Origin: Heracleum sosnowskyi
Lineage: Eukaryota; Streptophyta; Magnoliopsida; Apiales; Apiaceae
Direction: 5' to 3'
Assembly: GCA_030848705.1 (NCBI GenBank)
Contig: JAUIZM010000018.1
Location: 2,790,001 to 2,854,000 of the forward strand
DNA length: 64,000 nt
Program-made: the position numbers and the translations under genes
Shown here: one piece after another, positions 38,801-53,767 of the stretch
Numbering within the stretch: position 1 is the first letter of the stretch
Layout: each line of letters begins with the position of its first letter
The notes under the pieces: generated by a model
Database searches by the model: none
What the model was told of the DNA's origin: nothing
What the model saw: only the letters and a program-made list of their open reading frames with translations

Positions 38801-41595
38801 TTTATCGAAAAACCGAGTTCCCGTAAAATTGGGTCATATCGGGTCCGGTTCGGTTCAGAACGGACCGAAATCGAATCTAATCAAATTCTAGAAACTCATA
38901 GGGACATGATATGAAGAAAAGTGGAGAAGGAAAAACCTTTCTAGGTTCCACAAAATCCTGTGTACTAGCCCCTATGAGTTTTATCGAAAAACCAAGTTCC
39001 CGTAAAATCGGGTCATATCGGGTCCGGTTCGGTTCAGAACGGACCGAAATCGAATCTCATCAAATTCTAGAAACTCATAGGGACATGATATGAAGAAAAG
39101 TGGAGAAGGAAAAACCTTTCTAGGTTACACAAAATCCTGTGTGCTAGCCCCTTTGAGTTTTATCGAAAAACCGAGTTCCCGTAAAATCGGGTCATATCGG
39201 GTCCGGTTAGGTTCAGAACGGACCGAAATCGAATCTCATCAAATTCTAGAAACTCATAGGGACAATATATGAAGAAAACTGGAGAAGGAAAAAACTTTAT
39301 AGGTTGCACAAAATCCTGTGTGCTAGCCCCTTTGAGTTTTATCAAAAAACCGAGTTCCCGTAAAATCGGGTCATATCGGGTCCGGTTAGGTTCAGAACGG
39401 ACCGAAATCAAATCTCATCAAATTCTAGAAACTCATAGGGACATGATATGAAGAAAAGTGGAGAAGGAAAAACCTTTCTAGGTTCCACAAAATCCTGTGT
39501 ACTAGCCCCTATGAGTTTTATCGAAAAACCAAGTTCCCGTAAAATCGGGTCATATCGGGTCCGGTTCGGTTCAGAACGGACCGAAATCGAATCTCATCAA
39601 ATTCTAGAAACTCATAGGGACAAGATATGAAGAAAAGTGGAGAAGGAAAAAACTTTATAGGTTCCACAAAATCCTGTGTGCTAGCCCCTTTGAGTTTTAT
39701 CGAAAAACCGAGTTCCCGTAAAATCGGGTCATATCGGGTCCGGTTCGGTTCAGAACGGACCGAAATCGAATCTCATCAAATTCTAGAAACTCATAGGGAC
39801 AAGATATGAAGAAAAGTGGAGAAGGAAAAAACTTTCTAGGTTCCACAAAATCCTGTGTGCTAGCCCTTTTGAGTTTTATCGAAAAACCGAGTTCCCGTAA
39901 AATCGGGTCATATCGGGTCCGGTTCGGTTCAGAACGGACCGAAATCGAATCTCATCAAATTCTAGAAACTCATAGGGACATGATATGAAGAAAAGTGGAG
40001 AAGGAAAAACCTTTCTAGGTTACACAAAATCCTGTGTGCTAGCCCCTTTGAGTTTTATCGAAAAACCGAGTTCCCGTAAAATCGGGTCATATCGGGTCCG
40101 GTTAGGTTCAGAACGGACCGAAATCGAATCTCATCAAATTCCAGAAACTCATAGGGACAATATATGAAGAAAAGTGGAGAAGGAAAAAACTTTATAGGTT
40201 CCACAAAATCCTGTGTGCTAGCCCCTTTGAGTTTTATCAAAAAACCGAGTTCCCGTAAAATCGGGTCATATCGGGTCCGGTTAGGTTCAGAACGGACCGA
40301 AATCAAATCTCATCAAATTCTAGAAACTCATAGGGACAATATATGAAGAAAAGTGGAGAAGGAAAAAACTTTATAGGTTCCACAAAATCCTGTGTGCTAG
40401 CCCCTTTGAGTTTTATCGAAAAACCGAGTTCCCGTAAAATCGGGTCATATCGCGTCCGGTTCGGTTCAGAACGGACCGAAATCGAATCTCATCAAATTCT
40501 AGAAACTCATAGGGACAAGATATGAAGAAAAGTGGAGAAGGAAAAAACTTTATAGGTTCCACAAAATCCTGTGTGCTAGCCCCTTTGAGTTTTATCGAAA
40601 AACCGAGTTCCCGTAAAATCGGGTCATATCGGGTCCGGTTCGGTTCAGAACGGACCGAAATCGAATCTCATCAAATTCTAGAAACTCATAGGGACAAGAT
40701 ATGAAGAAAAGTGGAGAAGGAAAAAACTTTCTAGGTTCCACAAAATCCTGTGTGCTAGCCCTTTTGAGTTTTATCGAAAAACCGAGTTCCCGTAAAATCG
40801 GGTCATATCGGGTCCGGTTCGGTTCAGAACGGACCGAAATCGAATCTCATCAAATTCTAGAAACTCATAGGGACATGATATGAAGAAAAGTGGAGAAGGA
40901 AAAACCTTTCTAGGTTACACAAAATCCTGTGTGCTAGCCCCTTTGAGTTTTATCGAAAAACCGAGTTCCCGTAAAATCGGGTCATATCGGGTCCGGTTAG
41001 GTTCAGAACGGACCGAAATCGAATCTCATCAAATTCCAGAAACTCATAGGGACAATATATGAAGAAAAGTGGAGAAGGAAAAAACTTTATAGGTTCCACA
41101 AAATCCTGTGTGCTAGCCCCTTTGAGTTTTATCAAAAAACCGAGTTCCCGTAAAATCGGGTCATATCGGGTCCGGTTAGGTTCAGAACGGACCGAAATCA
41201 AATCTCATCAAATTCTAGAAACTCATAGGGACAATATATGAAGAAAAGTGGAGAAGGAAAAAACTTTATAGGTTCCACAAAATCCTGTGTGCTAGCCCCT
41301 TTGAGTTTTATCGAAAAACCGAGTTCCCGTAAAATCGGGTCATATCGCGTCCGGTTCGGTTCAGAACGGACCGAAATCGAATCTCATCAAATTCTAGAAA
41401 CTCATAGGGACAAGATATGAAGAAAAGTGGAGAAGGAAAAAACTTTATAGGTTCCACAAAATCCTGTGTGCTAGCCCCTTTGAGTTTTATCGAAAAACCG
41501 AGTTCCCGTAAAATCGGGTCATATCGGGTCCGGTTCGGTTCAGAACGGACCGAAATCGAATCTCATCAAATTCTAGAAACTCATAGGGACATGAT
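35868..41595. repeat. 16-monomer tandem duplication (2864 bp)
   Basis: 35868-38731 corresponds to 38732-41595 except in the last monomer. Shared rare variants are TCTAATCAAATT with AAAATTGGGTC (35868, 38732), AACCAAGTTCC (36047, 38911) and GAAAACTGG with GGTTGCACA (36405, 39269). Each copy again contains two 5-monomer units. A further partial copy with the same markers starts at 41596, 36 monomers from 35152. Confidence 0.85.
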
Positions 41596-41774
41596 ATGAA
41601 GAAAAGTGGAGAAGGAAAAACCTTTCTAGGTTACATAAAATCCTGTGTGCTAGCCCCTTTGAGTTTTATCGAAAAACCGAGTTCCCGTAAAATCGGGTCA
41701 TATCGGGTCCGGTTCGGTTCAGAACGGACCGAAATCGAATCTCATCAAATTCTAGAAACTCATAGGGACAATAT

Positions 41775-44700
41775 ATGAAGAAAATTGGAGAAGGAAAAAA
41801 CTTTATAGGTTCCACAAAATCCTGTGTGCTAGCCCCTTTGAGTTTTATCAAAAAACCGAGTTCCCGTAAAATCGGGTCATATCGGGTCCGGTTCGGTTCA
41901 GAATGGACCGAAATCGAATCTCATCAAATTCTAGAAACTCATAGGGACATGATATGAAGAAAAGTGGAGAAGGAAAAAACTTTATAGGTTCCACAAAATC
42001 TTGTGTGCTAGCCCCTTTGAGTTTTATCGAAAAACCGAGTTCCCGTAAAATCGGGTCATATCGGGTCCGGTTCGGTTCAGAACGGACCGAAATCGAATCT
42101 CATCAAATTCTAGAAACTCATAGGGACATGATATGAAGAAAAGTGGAGAACGAAAAACCTTTCTAGGTTCCACAAAATCCTGTGTACTAGCCCCTATGAG
42201 TTTTATCGAAAAACCGAGTTCCCGTAAAATCGGGTCATATCGGGTCCGGTTCGATTCAGAACGGACCGAAATCGAATCTCATCAAATTCTAGAAACTCAT
42301 AGGGACAAGATATGAAGAAAAGTGGAGAAGGAAAAAACTTTATAGGTTCCACAAAATCCTGTGTGCTAGCCCCTTTGAGTTTTATCGAAAAACCGAGTTC
42401 CCGTAAAATTGGGTCATATCGGGTCCGGTTCGGTTCAGAACGGACCGAAATCGAATCTAATCAAATTCTAGAAACTCATAGGGACATGATATGAAGAAAA
42501 GTGGAGAAGGAAAAACCTTTCTAGGTTCCACAAAATCCTGTGTACTAGCCCCTATGAGTTTTATCGAAAAACCAAGTTCCCGTAAAATCGGGTCATATCG
42601 GGTCCGGTTCGGTTCAGAACGGACCGAAATCGAATCTCATCAAATTCTAGAAACTCATAGGGACATGATATGAAGAAAAGTGGAGAAGGAAAAACCTTTC
42701 TAGGTTACACAAAATCCTGTGTGCTAGCCCCTTTGAGTTTTATCGAAAAACCGAGTTCCCGTAAAATCGGGTCATATCGGGTCCGGTTAGGTTCAGAACG
42801 GACCGAAATCGAATCTCATCAAATTCTAGAAACTCATAGGGACAATATATGAAGAAAACTGGAGAAGGAAAAAACTTTATAGGTTGCACAAAATCCTGTG
42901 TGCTAGCCCCTTTGAGTTTTATCAAAAAACCGAGTTCCCGTAAAATCGGGTCATATCGGGTCCGGTTAGGTTCAGAACGGACCGAAATCAAATCTCATCA
43001 AATTCTAGAAACTCATAGGGACATGATATGAAGAAAAGTGGAGAAGGAAAAACCTTTCTAGGTTCCACAAAATCCTGTGTACTAGCCCCTATGAGTTTTA
43101 TCGAAAAACCAAGTTCCCGTAAAATCGGGTCATATCGGGTCCGGTTCGGTTCAGAACGGACCGAAATCGAATCTCATCAAATTCTAGAAACTCATAGGGA
43201 CAAGATATGAAGAAAAGTGGAGAAGGAAAAAACTTTATAGGTTCCACAAAATCCTGTGTGCTAGCCCCTTTGAGTTTTATCGAAAAACCGAGTTCCCGTA
43301 AAATCGGGTCATATCGGGTCCGGTTCGGTTCAGAACGGACCGAAATCGAATCTCATCAAATTCTAGAAACTCATAGGGACATGATATGAAGAAAAGTGGA
43401 GAAGGAAAAACCTTTCTAGGTTACACAAAATCCTGTGTGCTAGCCCCTTTGAGTTTTATCGAAAAACCGAGTTCCCGTAAAATCGGGTCATATCGGGTCC
43501 GGTTCGGTTCAGAACGGACCAAAATCGAATCTCATCAAATTCTAGAAACTCATAGGGACAATATATGAAGAAAATTGGAGAAGGAAAAAACTTTATAGGT
43601 TCCACAAAATCCTGTGTGCTAGCCCCTTTGAGTTTTATCAAAAAACCGAGTTCCCGTAAAATCGGGTCATATCGGGTCCGGTTCGGTTCAGAATGGACCG
43701 AAATCGAATCTCATCAAATTCTAGAAACTCATAGGGACATGATATGAAGAAAAGTGGAGAAGGAAAAAACTTTATAGGTTCCACAAAATCCTGTGTGCTA
43801 GCCCCTTTGAGTTTTATCGAAAAACCGAGTTCCCGTAAAATCGGGTCATATCGGGTCCGGTTCGGTTCAGAACGGACCGAAATCGAATCTCATCAAATTC
43901 TAGAAACTCATAGGGACAAGATATGAAGAAAAGTGGAGAAGGAAAAAACTTTCTAGGTTCCACAAAATCCTGTGTGCTAGCCCTTTTGAGTTTTATCGAA
44001 AAACCGAGTTCCCGTAAAATCGGGTCATATCGGGTCCGGTTCGGTTCAGAACGGACCGAAATCGAATCTCATCAAATTCTAGAAACTCATAGGGACATGA
44101 TATGAAGAAAAGTGGAGAAGGAAAAACCTTTCTAGGTTACACAAAATCCTGTGTGCTAGCCCCTTTGAGTTTTATCGAAAAACCGAGTTCCCGTAAAATC
44201 GGGTCATATCGGGTCCGGTTAGGTTCAGAACGGACCGAAATCGAATCTCATCAAATTCTAGAAACTCATAGGGACAATATATGAAGAAAAGTGGAGAAGG
44301 AAAAAACTTTATAGGTTCCACAAAATCCTGTGTGCTAGCCCCTTTGAGTTTTATCAAAAAACCGAGTTCCCGTAAAATCGGGTCATATCGGGTCCGGTTA
44401 GGTTCAGAACGGACCGAAATCAAATCTCATCAAATTCTAGAAACTCATAGGGACAATATATGAAGAAAAGTGGAGAAGGAAAAAACTTTATAGGTTCCAC
44501 AAAATCCTGTGTGCTAGCCCCTTTGAGTTTTATCGAAAAACCGAGTTCCCGTAAAATCGGGTCATATCGCGTCCGGTTCGGTTCAGAACGGACCGAAATC
44601 GAATCTCATCAAATTCTAGAAACTCATAGGGACAAGATATGAAGAAAAGTGGAGAAGGAAAAAACTTTATAGGTTCCACAAAATCCTGTGTGCTAGCCCC

Positions 44701-47700
44701 TTTGAGTTTTATCGAAAAACCGAGTTCCCGTAAAATCGGGTCATATCGGGTCCGGTTCGGTTCAGAACGGACCGAAATCGAATCTCATCAAATTCTAGAA
44801 ACTCATAGGGACATGATATGAAGAAAAGTGGAGAAGGAAAAACCTTTCTAGGTTACATAAAATCCTGTGTGCTAGCCCCTTTGAGTTTTATCGAAAAACC
44901 GAGTTCCCGTAAAATCGGGTCATATCGGGTCCGGTTCGGTTCAGAACGGACCGAAATCGAATCTCATCAAATTCTAGAAACTCATAGGGACAATATATGA
45001 AGAAAATTGGAGAAGGAAAAAACTTTATAGGTTCCACAAAATCCTGTGTGCTAGCCCCTTTGAGTTTTATCAAAAAACCGAGTTCCCGTAAAATCGGGTC
45101 ATATCGGGTCCGGTTCGGTTCAGAATGGACCGAAATCGAATCTCATCAAATTCTAGAAACTCATAGGGACATGATATGAAGAAAAGTGGAGAAGGAAAAA
45201 ACTTTATAGGTTCCACAAAATCCTGTGTGCTAGCCCCTTTGAGTTTTATCGAAAAACCGAGTTCCCGTAAAATCGGGTCATATCGGGTCCGGTTCGGTTC
45301 AGAACGGACCGAAATCGAATCTCATCAAATTCTAGAAACTCATAGGGACAAGATATGAAGAAAAGTGGAGAAGGAAAAAACTTTCTAGGTTCCACAAAAT
45401 CCTGTGTGCTAGCCCTTTTGAGTTTTATCGAAAAACCGAGTTCCCGTAAAATCGGGTCATATCGGGTCCGGTTCGATTCAGAACGGACCGAAATCGAATC
45501 TCATCAAATTCTAGAAACTCATAGGGACAAGATATGAAGAAAAGTGGAGAAGGAAAAAACTTTATAGGTTCCACAAAATCCTGTGTGCTAGCCCCTTTGA
45601 GTTTTATCGAAAAACCGAGTTCCCGTAAAATCGGGTCATATCGGGTCCGGTTCGGTTCAGAACGGACCGAAATCGAATCTAATCAAATTCTAGAAACTCA
45701 TAGGGACATGATATGAAGAAAAGTGGAGAAGGAAAAACCTTTCTAGGTTCCACAAAATCCTGTGTGCTAGCCCTTTTGAGTTTTATCGAAAAACCGAGTT
45801 CCCGTAAAATCGGGTCATATCGGGTCCGGTTCGGTTCAGAACGGACCGAAATCGAATCTCATCAAATTCTAGAAACTCATAGGGACATGATATGAAGAAA
45901 AGTGGAGAAGGAAAAACCTTTCTAGGTTACACAAAATCCTGTGTGCTAGCCCCTTTGAGTTTTATCGAAAAACCGAGTTCCCGTAAAATCGGGTCATATC
46001 GGGTCCGGTTAGGTTCAGAACGGACCGAAATCGAATCTCATCAAATTCTAGAAACTCATAGGGACAATATATGAAGAAAAGTGGAGAAGGAAAAAACTTT
46101 ATAGGTTCCACAAAATCCTGTGTGCTAGCCCCTTTGAGTTTTATCAAAAAACCGAGTTCCCGTAAAATCGGGTCATATCGGGTCCGGTTAGGTTCAGAAC
46201 GGACCGAAATCAAATCTCATCAAATTCTAGAAACTCATAGGGACAATATATGAAGAAAAGTGGAGAAGGAAAAAACTTTATAGGTTCCACAAAATCCTGT
46301 GTGCTAGCCCCTTTGAGTTTTATCGAAAAACCGAGTTCCCGTAAAATCGGGTCATATCGGGTCCGGTTCGGTTCAGAACGGACCGAAATCGAATCTCATC
46401 AAATTCTAGAAACTCATAGGGACAATATATGAAGAAAATTGGAGAAGGAAAAAACTTTATAGGTTCCACAAAATCCTGTGTGCTAGCCCCTTTGAGTTTT
46501 ATCAAAAAACCGAGTTCCCGTAAAATCGGGTCATATCGGGTCCGGTTCGGTTCAGAATGGACCGAAATCGAATCTCATCAAATTCTAGAAACTCATAGGG
46601 ACATGATATGAAGAAAAGTGGAGAAGGAAAAAACTTTATAGGTTCCACAAAATCCTGTGTGCTAGCCCCTTTGAGTTTTATCGAAAAACCGAGTTCCCGT
46701 AAAATCGGGTCATATCGGGTCCGGTTCGGTTCAGAACGGACCGAAATCGAATCTCATCAAATTCTAGAAACTCATAGGGACATGATATGAAGAAAAGTGG
46801 AGAACGAAAAACCTTTCTAGGTTCCACAAAATCCTGTGTACTAGCCCCTATGAGTTTTATCGAAAAACCGAGTTCCCGTAAAATCGGGTCATATCGGGTC
46901 CGGTTCGATTCAGAACGGACCGAAATCGAATCTCATCAAATTCTAGAAACTCATAGGGACAAGATATGAAGAAAAGTGGAGAAGGAAAAAACTTTATAGG
47001 TTCCACAAAATCCTGTGTGCTAGCCCCTTTGAGTTTTATCGAAAAACCGAGTTCCCGTAAAATTGGGTCATATCGGGTCCGGTTCGGTTCAGAACGGACC
47101 GAAATCGAATCTAATCAAATTCTAGAAACTCATAGGGACATGATATGAAGAAAAGTGGAGAAGGAAAAACCTTTCTAGGTTCCACAAAATCCTGTGTACT
47201 AGCCCCTATGAGTTTTATCGAAAAACCAAGTTCCCGTAAAATCGGGTCATATCGGGTCCGGTTCGGTTCAGAACGGACCGAAATCGAATCTCATCAAATT
47301 CTAGAAACTCATAGGGACATGATATGAAGAAAAGTGGAGAAGGAAAAACCTTTCTAGGTTACACAAAATCCTGTGTGCTAGCCCCTTTGAGTTTTATCGA
47401 AAAACCGAGTTCCCGTAAAATCGGGTCATATCGGGTCCGGTTAGGTTCAGAACGGACCGAAATCGAATCTCATCAAATTCTAGAAACTCATAGGGACAAT
47501 ATATGAAGAAAACTGGAGAAGGAAAAAACTTTATAGGTTGCACAAAATCCTGTGTGCTAGCCCCTTTGAGTTTTATCAAAAAACCGAGTTCCCGTAAAAT
47601 CGGGTCATATCGGGTCCGGTTAGGTTCAGAACGGACCGAAATCAAATCTCATCAAATTCTAGAAACTCATAGGGACATGATATGAAGAAAAGTGGAGAAG

Positions 47701-49113
47701 GAAAAACCTTTCTAGGTTCCACAAAATCCTGTGTACTAGCCCCTATGAGTTTTATCGAAAAACCAAGTTCCCGTAAAATCGGGTCATATCGGGTCCGGTT
47801 CGGTTCAGAACGGACCGAAATCGAATCTCATCAAATTCTAGAAACTCATAGGGACAAGATATGAAGAAAAGTGGAGAAGGAAAAAACTTTATAGGTTCCA
47901 CAAAATCCTGTGTGCTAGCCCCTTTGAGTTTTATCGAAAAACCGAGTTCCCGTAAAATCGGGTCATATCGGGTCCGGTTCGGTTCAGAACGGACCGAAAT
48001 CGAATCTCATCAAATTCTAGAAACTCATAGGGACATGATATGAAGAAAAGTGGAGAAGGAAAAACCTTTCTAGGTTACACAAAATCCTGTGTGCTAGCCC
48101 CTTTGAGTTTTATCGAAAAACCGAGTTCCCGTAAAATCGGGTCATATCGGGTCCGGTTCGGTTCAGAACGGACCGAAATCGAATCTCATCAAATTCTAGA
48201 AACTCATAGGGACAATATATGAAGAAAATTGGAGAAGGAAAAAACTTTATAGGTTCCACAAAATCCTGTGTGCTAGCCCCTTTGAGTTTTATCAAAAAAC
48301 CGAGTTCCCGTAAAATCGGGTCATATCGGGTCCGGTTCGGTTCAGAATGGACCGAAATCGAATCTCATCAAATTCTAGAAACTCATAGGGACATGATATG
48401 AAGAAAAGTGGAGAAGGAAAAAACTTTATAGGTTCCACAAAATCCTGTGTGCTAGCCCCTTTGAGTTTTATCGAAAAACCGAGTTCCCGTAAAATCGGGT
48501 CATATCGGGTCCGGTTCGGTTCAGAACGGACCGAAATCGAATCTCATCAAATTCTAGAAACTCATAGGGACAAGATATGAAGAAAAGTGGAGAAGGAAAA
48601 AACTTTCTAGGTTCCACAAAATCCTGTGTGCTAGCCCTTTTGAGTTTTATCGAAAAACCGAGTTCCCGTAAAATCGGGTCATATCGGGTCCGGTTCGGTT
48701 CAGAACGGACCGAAATCGAATCTCATCAAATTCTAGAAACTCATAGGGACATGATATGAAGAAAAGTGGAGAAGGAAAAACCTTTCTAGGTTACACAAAA
48801 TCCTGTGTGCTAGCCCCTTTGAGTTTTATCGAAAAACCGAGTTCCCGTAAAATCGGGTCATATCGGGTCCGGTTAGGTTCAGAACGGACCGAAATCGAAT
48901 CTCATCAAATTCTAGAAACTCATAGGGACAATATATGAAGAAAAGTGGAGAAGGAAAAAACTTTATAGGTTCCACAAAATCCTGTGTGCTAGCCCCTTTG
49001 AGTTTTATCAAAAAACCGAGTTCCCGTAAAATCGGGTCATATCGGGTCCGGTTAGGTTCAGAACGGACCGAAATCAAATCTCATCAAATTCTAGAAACTC
49101 ATAGGGACAATAT
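41775..49113. repeat. 15-monomer block (2685 bp) present twice, 26 monomers apart
   Basis: 41775-44459 corresponds to 46429-49113 at an offset of 4654 bp. Shared markers are the GAGAACG monomer (42133, 46787), TCTAATC (42312, 46966) and GAAAACTGG/GGTTGCACA (42849, 47503). Private substitutions have accumulated since, for example GGACCAAAATC at 43386 and AAAATCTTGTG at 41954. Confidence 0.78.
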
Positions 49114-49292
49114 ATGAAGAAAAGTGGAGAAGGAAAAAACTTTATAGGTTCCACAAAATCCTGTGTGCTAGCCCCTTTGAGTTTTATCAAAAAACCGAGT
49201 TCCCGTAAAATCGGGTCATATCGGGTCCGGTTAGGTTCAGAACGGACCGAAATCAAATCTCATCAAATTCTAGAAACTCATAGGGACAATAT
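48935..49292. repeat. single-monomer tandem duplication
   Basis: The monomers at 48935 and 49114 carry the same unusual combination (TATCAAAAAACC, GGTTAGG, AAATCAAATC), which elsewhere occurs once per higher-order unit. This is the smallest duplication step visible in the array. Confidence 0.7.
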
Positions 49293-49650
49293 ATGAAGAA
49301 AAGTGGAGAAGGAAAAAACTTTATAGGTTCCACAAAATCCTGTGTGCTAGCCCCTTTGAGTTTTATCGAAAAACCGAGTTCCCGTAAAATCGGGTCATAT
49401 CGCGTCCGGTTCGGTTCAGAACGGACCGAAATCGAATCTCATCAAATTCTAGAAACTCATAGGGACAAGATATGAAGAAAAGTGGAGAAGGAAAAAACTT
49501 TATAGGTTCCACAAAATCCTGTGTGCTAGCCCCTTTGAGTTTTATCGAAAAACCGAGTTCCCGTAAAATCGGGTCATATCGGGTCCGGTTCGGTTCAGAA
49601 CGGACCGAAATCGAATCTCATCAAATTCTAGAAACTCATAGGGACATGAT

Positions 49651-52335
49651 ATGAAGAAAAGTGGAGAAGGAAAAACCTTTCTAGGTTACATAAAATCCTG
49701 TGTGCTAGCCCCTTTGAGTTTTATCGAAAAACCGAGTTCCCGTAAAATCGGGTCATATCGGGTCCGGTTCGGTTCAGAACGGACCGAAATCGAATCTCAT
49801 CAAATTCTAGAAACTCATAGGGACAATATATGAAGAAAATTGGAGAAGGAAAAAACTTTATAGGTTCCACAAAATCCTGTGTGCTAGCCCCTTTGAGTTT
49901 TATCAAAAAACCGAGTTCCCGTAAAATCGGGTCATATCGGGTCCGGTTCGGTTCAGAATGGACCGAAATCGAATCTCATCAAATTCTAGAAACTCATAGG
50001 GACATGATATGAAGAAAAGTGGAGAAGGAAAAAACTTTATAGGTTCCACAAAATCCTGTGTGCTAGCCCCTTTGAGTTTTATCGAAAAACCGAGTTCCCG
50101 TAAAATCGGGTCATATCGGGTCCGGTTCGGTTCAGAACGGACCGAAATCGAATCTCATCAAATTCTAGAAACTCATAGGGACATGATATGAAGAAAAGTG
50201 GAGAACGAAAAACCTTTCTAGGTTCCACAAAATCCTGTGTACTAGCCCCTATGAGTTTTATCGAAAAACCGAGTTCCCGTAAAATCGGGTCATATCGGGT
50301 CCGGTTCGATTCAGAACGGACCGAAATCGAATCTCATCAAATTCTAGAAACTCATAGGGACAAGATATGAAGAAAAGTGGAGAAGGAAAAAACTTTATAG
50401 GTTCCACAAAATCCTGTGTGCTAGCCCCTTTGAGTTTTATCGAAAAACCGAGTTCCCGTAAAATCGGGTCATATCGGGTCCGGTTCGGTTCAGAACGGAC
50501 CGAAATCGAATCTAATCAAATTCTAGAAACTCATAGGGACATGATATGAAGAAAAGTGGAGAAGGAAAAACCTTTCTAGGTTCCACAAAATCCTGTGTGC
50601 TAGCCCTTTTGAGTTTTATCGAAAAACCGAGTTCCCGTAAAATCGGGTCATATCGGGTCCGGTTCGGTTCAGAACGGACCGAAATCGAATCTCATCAAAT
50701 TCTAGAAACTCATAGGGACATGATATGAAGAAAAGTGGAGAAGGAAAAACCTTTCTAGGTTACACAAAATCCTGTGTGCTAGCCCCTTTGAGTTTTATCG
50801 AAAAACCGAGTTCCCGTAAAATCGGGTCATATCGGGTCCGGTTAGGTTCAGAACGGACCGAAATCGAATCTCATCAAATTCTAGAAACTCATAGGGACAA
50901 TATATGAAGAAAAGTGGAGAAGGAAAAAACTTTATAGGTTCCACAAAATCCTGTGTGCTAGCCCCTTTGAGTTTTATCAAAAAACCGAGTTCCCGTAAAA
51001 TCGGGTCATATCGGGTCCGGTTAGGTTCAGAACGGACCGAAATCAAATCTCATCAAATTCTAGAAACTCATAGGGACAATATATGAAGAAAAGTGGAGAA
51101 GGAAAAAACTTTATAGGTTCCACAAAATCCTGTGTGCTAGCCCCTTTGAGTTTTATCGAAAAACCGAGTTCCCGTAAAATCGGGTCATATCGCGTCCGGT
51201 TCGGTTCAGAACGGACCGAAATCGAATCTCATCAAATTCTAGAAACTCATAGGGACAAGATATGAAGAAAAGTGGAGAAGGAAAAAACTTTATAGGTTCC
51301 ACAAAATCCTGTGTGCTAGCCCCTTTGAGTTTTATCGAAAAACCGAGTTCCCGTAAAATCGGGTCATATCGGGTCCGGTTCGGTTCAGAATGGACCGAAA
51401 TCGAATCTCATCAAATTCTAGAAACTCATAGGGACATGATATGAAGAAAAGTGGAGAAGGAAAAACCTTTCTAGGTTACATAAAATCCTGTGTGCTAGCC
51501 CCTTTGAGTTTTATCGAAAAACCGAGTTCCCGTAAAATCGGGTCATATCGGGTCCGGTTCGGTTCAGAACGGACCGAAATCGAATCTCATCAAATTCTAG
51601 AAACTCATAGGGACAATATATGAAGAAAATTGGAGAAGGAAAAAACTTTATAGGTTCCACAAAATCCTGTGTGCTAGCCCCTTTGAGTTTTATCAAAAAA
51701 CCGAGTTCCCGTAAAATCGGGTCATATCGGGTCCGGTTCGGTTCAGAATGGACCGAAATCGAATCTCATCAAATTCTAGAAACTCATAGGGACATGATAT
51801 GAAGAAAAGTGGAGAAGGAAAAAACTTTATAGGTTCCACAAAATCCTGTGTGCTAGCCCCTTTGAGTTTTATCGAAAAACCGAGTTCCCGTAAAATCGGG
51901 TCATATCGGGTCCGGTTCGGTTCAGAACGGACCGAAATCGAATCTCATCAAATTCTAGAAACTCATAGGGACATGATATGAAGAAAAGTGGAGAACGAAA
52001 AACCTTTCTAGGTTCCACAAAATCCTGTGTACTAGCCCCTATGAGTTTTATCGAAAAACCGAGTTCCCGTAAAATCGGGTCATATCGGGTCCGGTTCGAT
52101 TCAGAACGGACCGAAATCGAATCTCATCAAATTCTAGAAACTCATAGGGACAAGATATGAAGAAAAGTGGAGAAGGAAAAAACTTTATAGGTTCCACAAA
52201 ATCCTGTGTGCTAGCCCCTTTGAGTTTTATCGAAAAACCGAGTTCCCGTAAAATCGGGTCATATCGGGTCCGGTTCGGTTCAGAACGGACCGAAATCGAA
52301 TCTAATCAAATTCTAGAAACTCATAGGGACATGAT
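49651..52335. repeat. 10-monomer duplication (1790 bp), partial second copy
   Basis: The GGTTACATAAAATCC marker starts monomers 49651 and 51441, and the next four monomers correspond in order (to 50545 and 52335). After that the copies differ in monomer class. Confidence 0.65.
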
Positions 52336-53767
52336 ATGAAGAAAAGTGGAGAAGGAAAAACCTTTCTAGGTTCCACAAAATCCTGTGTACTAGCCCCTAT
52401 GAGTTTTATCGAAAAACCAAGTTCCCGTAAAATCGGGTCATATCGGGTCCGGTTCGGTTCAGAACGGACCGAAATCGAATCTCATCAAATTCTAGAAACT
52501 CATAGGGACATGATATGAAGAAAAGTGGAGAAGGAAAAACCTTTCTAGGTTACACAAAATCCTGTGTGCTAGCCCCTTTGAGTTTTATCGAAAAACCGAG
52601 TTCCCGTAAAATCGGGTCATATCGGGTCCGGTTAGGTTCAGAACGGACCGAAATCGAATCTCATCAAATTCTAGAAACTCATAGGGACAATATATGAAGA
52701 AAAGTGGAGAAGGAAAAAACTTTCTAGGTTCCACAAAATCCTGTGTGCTAGCCCTTTTGAGTTTTATCGAAAAACCGAGTTCCCGTAAAATCGGGTCATA
52801 TCGGGTCCGGTTCGGTTCAGAACGGACCGAAATCGAATCTCATCAAATTCTAGAAACTCATAGGGACATGATATGAAGAAAAGTGGAGAAGGAAAAACCT
52901 TTCTAGGTTACACAAAATCCTGTGTGCTAGCCCCTTTGAGTTTTATCGAAAAACCGAGTTCCCGTAAAATCGGGTCATATCGGGTCCGGTTAGGTTCAGA
53001 ACGGACCGAAATCGAATCTCATCAAATTCTAGAAACTCATAGGGACAATATATGAAGAAAAGTGGAGAAGGAAAAAACTTTATAGGTTCCACAAAATCCT
53101 GTGTGCTAGCCCCTTTGAGTTTTATCAAAAAACCGAGTTCCCGTAAAATCGGGTCATATCGGGTCCGGTTAGGTTCAGAACGGACCGAAATCAAATCTCA
53201 TCAAATTCTAGAAACTCATAGGGACAATATATGAAGAAAAGTGGAGAAGGAAAAAACTTTATAGGTTCCACAAAATCCTGTGTGCTAGCCCCTTTGAGTT
53301 TTATCGAAAAACCGAGTTCCCGTAAAATCGGGTCATATCGCGTCCGGTTCGGTTCAGAACGGACCGAAATCGAATCTCATCAAATTCTAGAAACTCATAG
53401 GGACAAGATATGAAGAAAAGTGGAGAAGGAAAAAACTTTATAGGTTCCACAAAATCCTGTGTGCTAGCACCTTTGAGTTTTATCGAAAAACCGAGTTCCC
53501 GTAAAATCGGGTCATATCGGGTCCGGTTCGGTTCAGAACGGACCGAAATCGAATCTCATCAAATTCTAGAAACTCATAGGGACATGATATGAAGAAAAGT
53601 GGAGAAGGAAAAACCTTTCTAGGTTACATAAAATCCTGTGTGCTAGCCCCTTTGAGTTTTATCGAAAAACCGAGTTCCCGTAAAATCGGGTCATATCGGG
53701 TCCGGTTCGGTTCAGAACGGACCGAAATCGAATCTCATCAAATTCTAGAAACTCATAGGGACAATAT

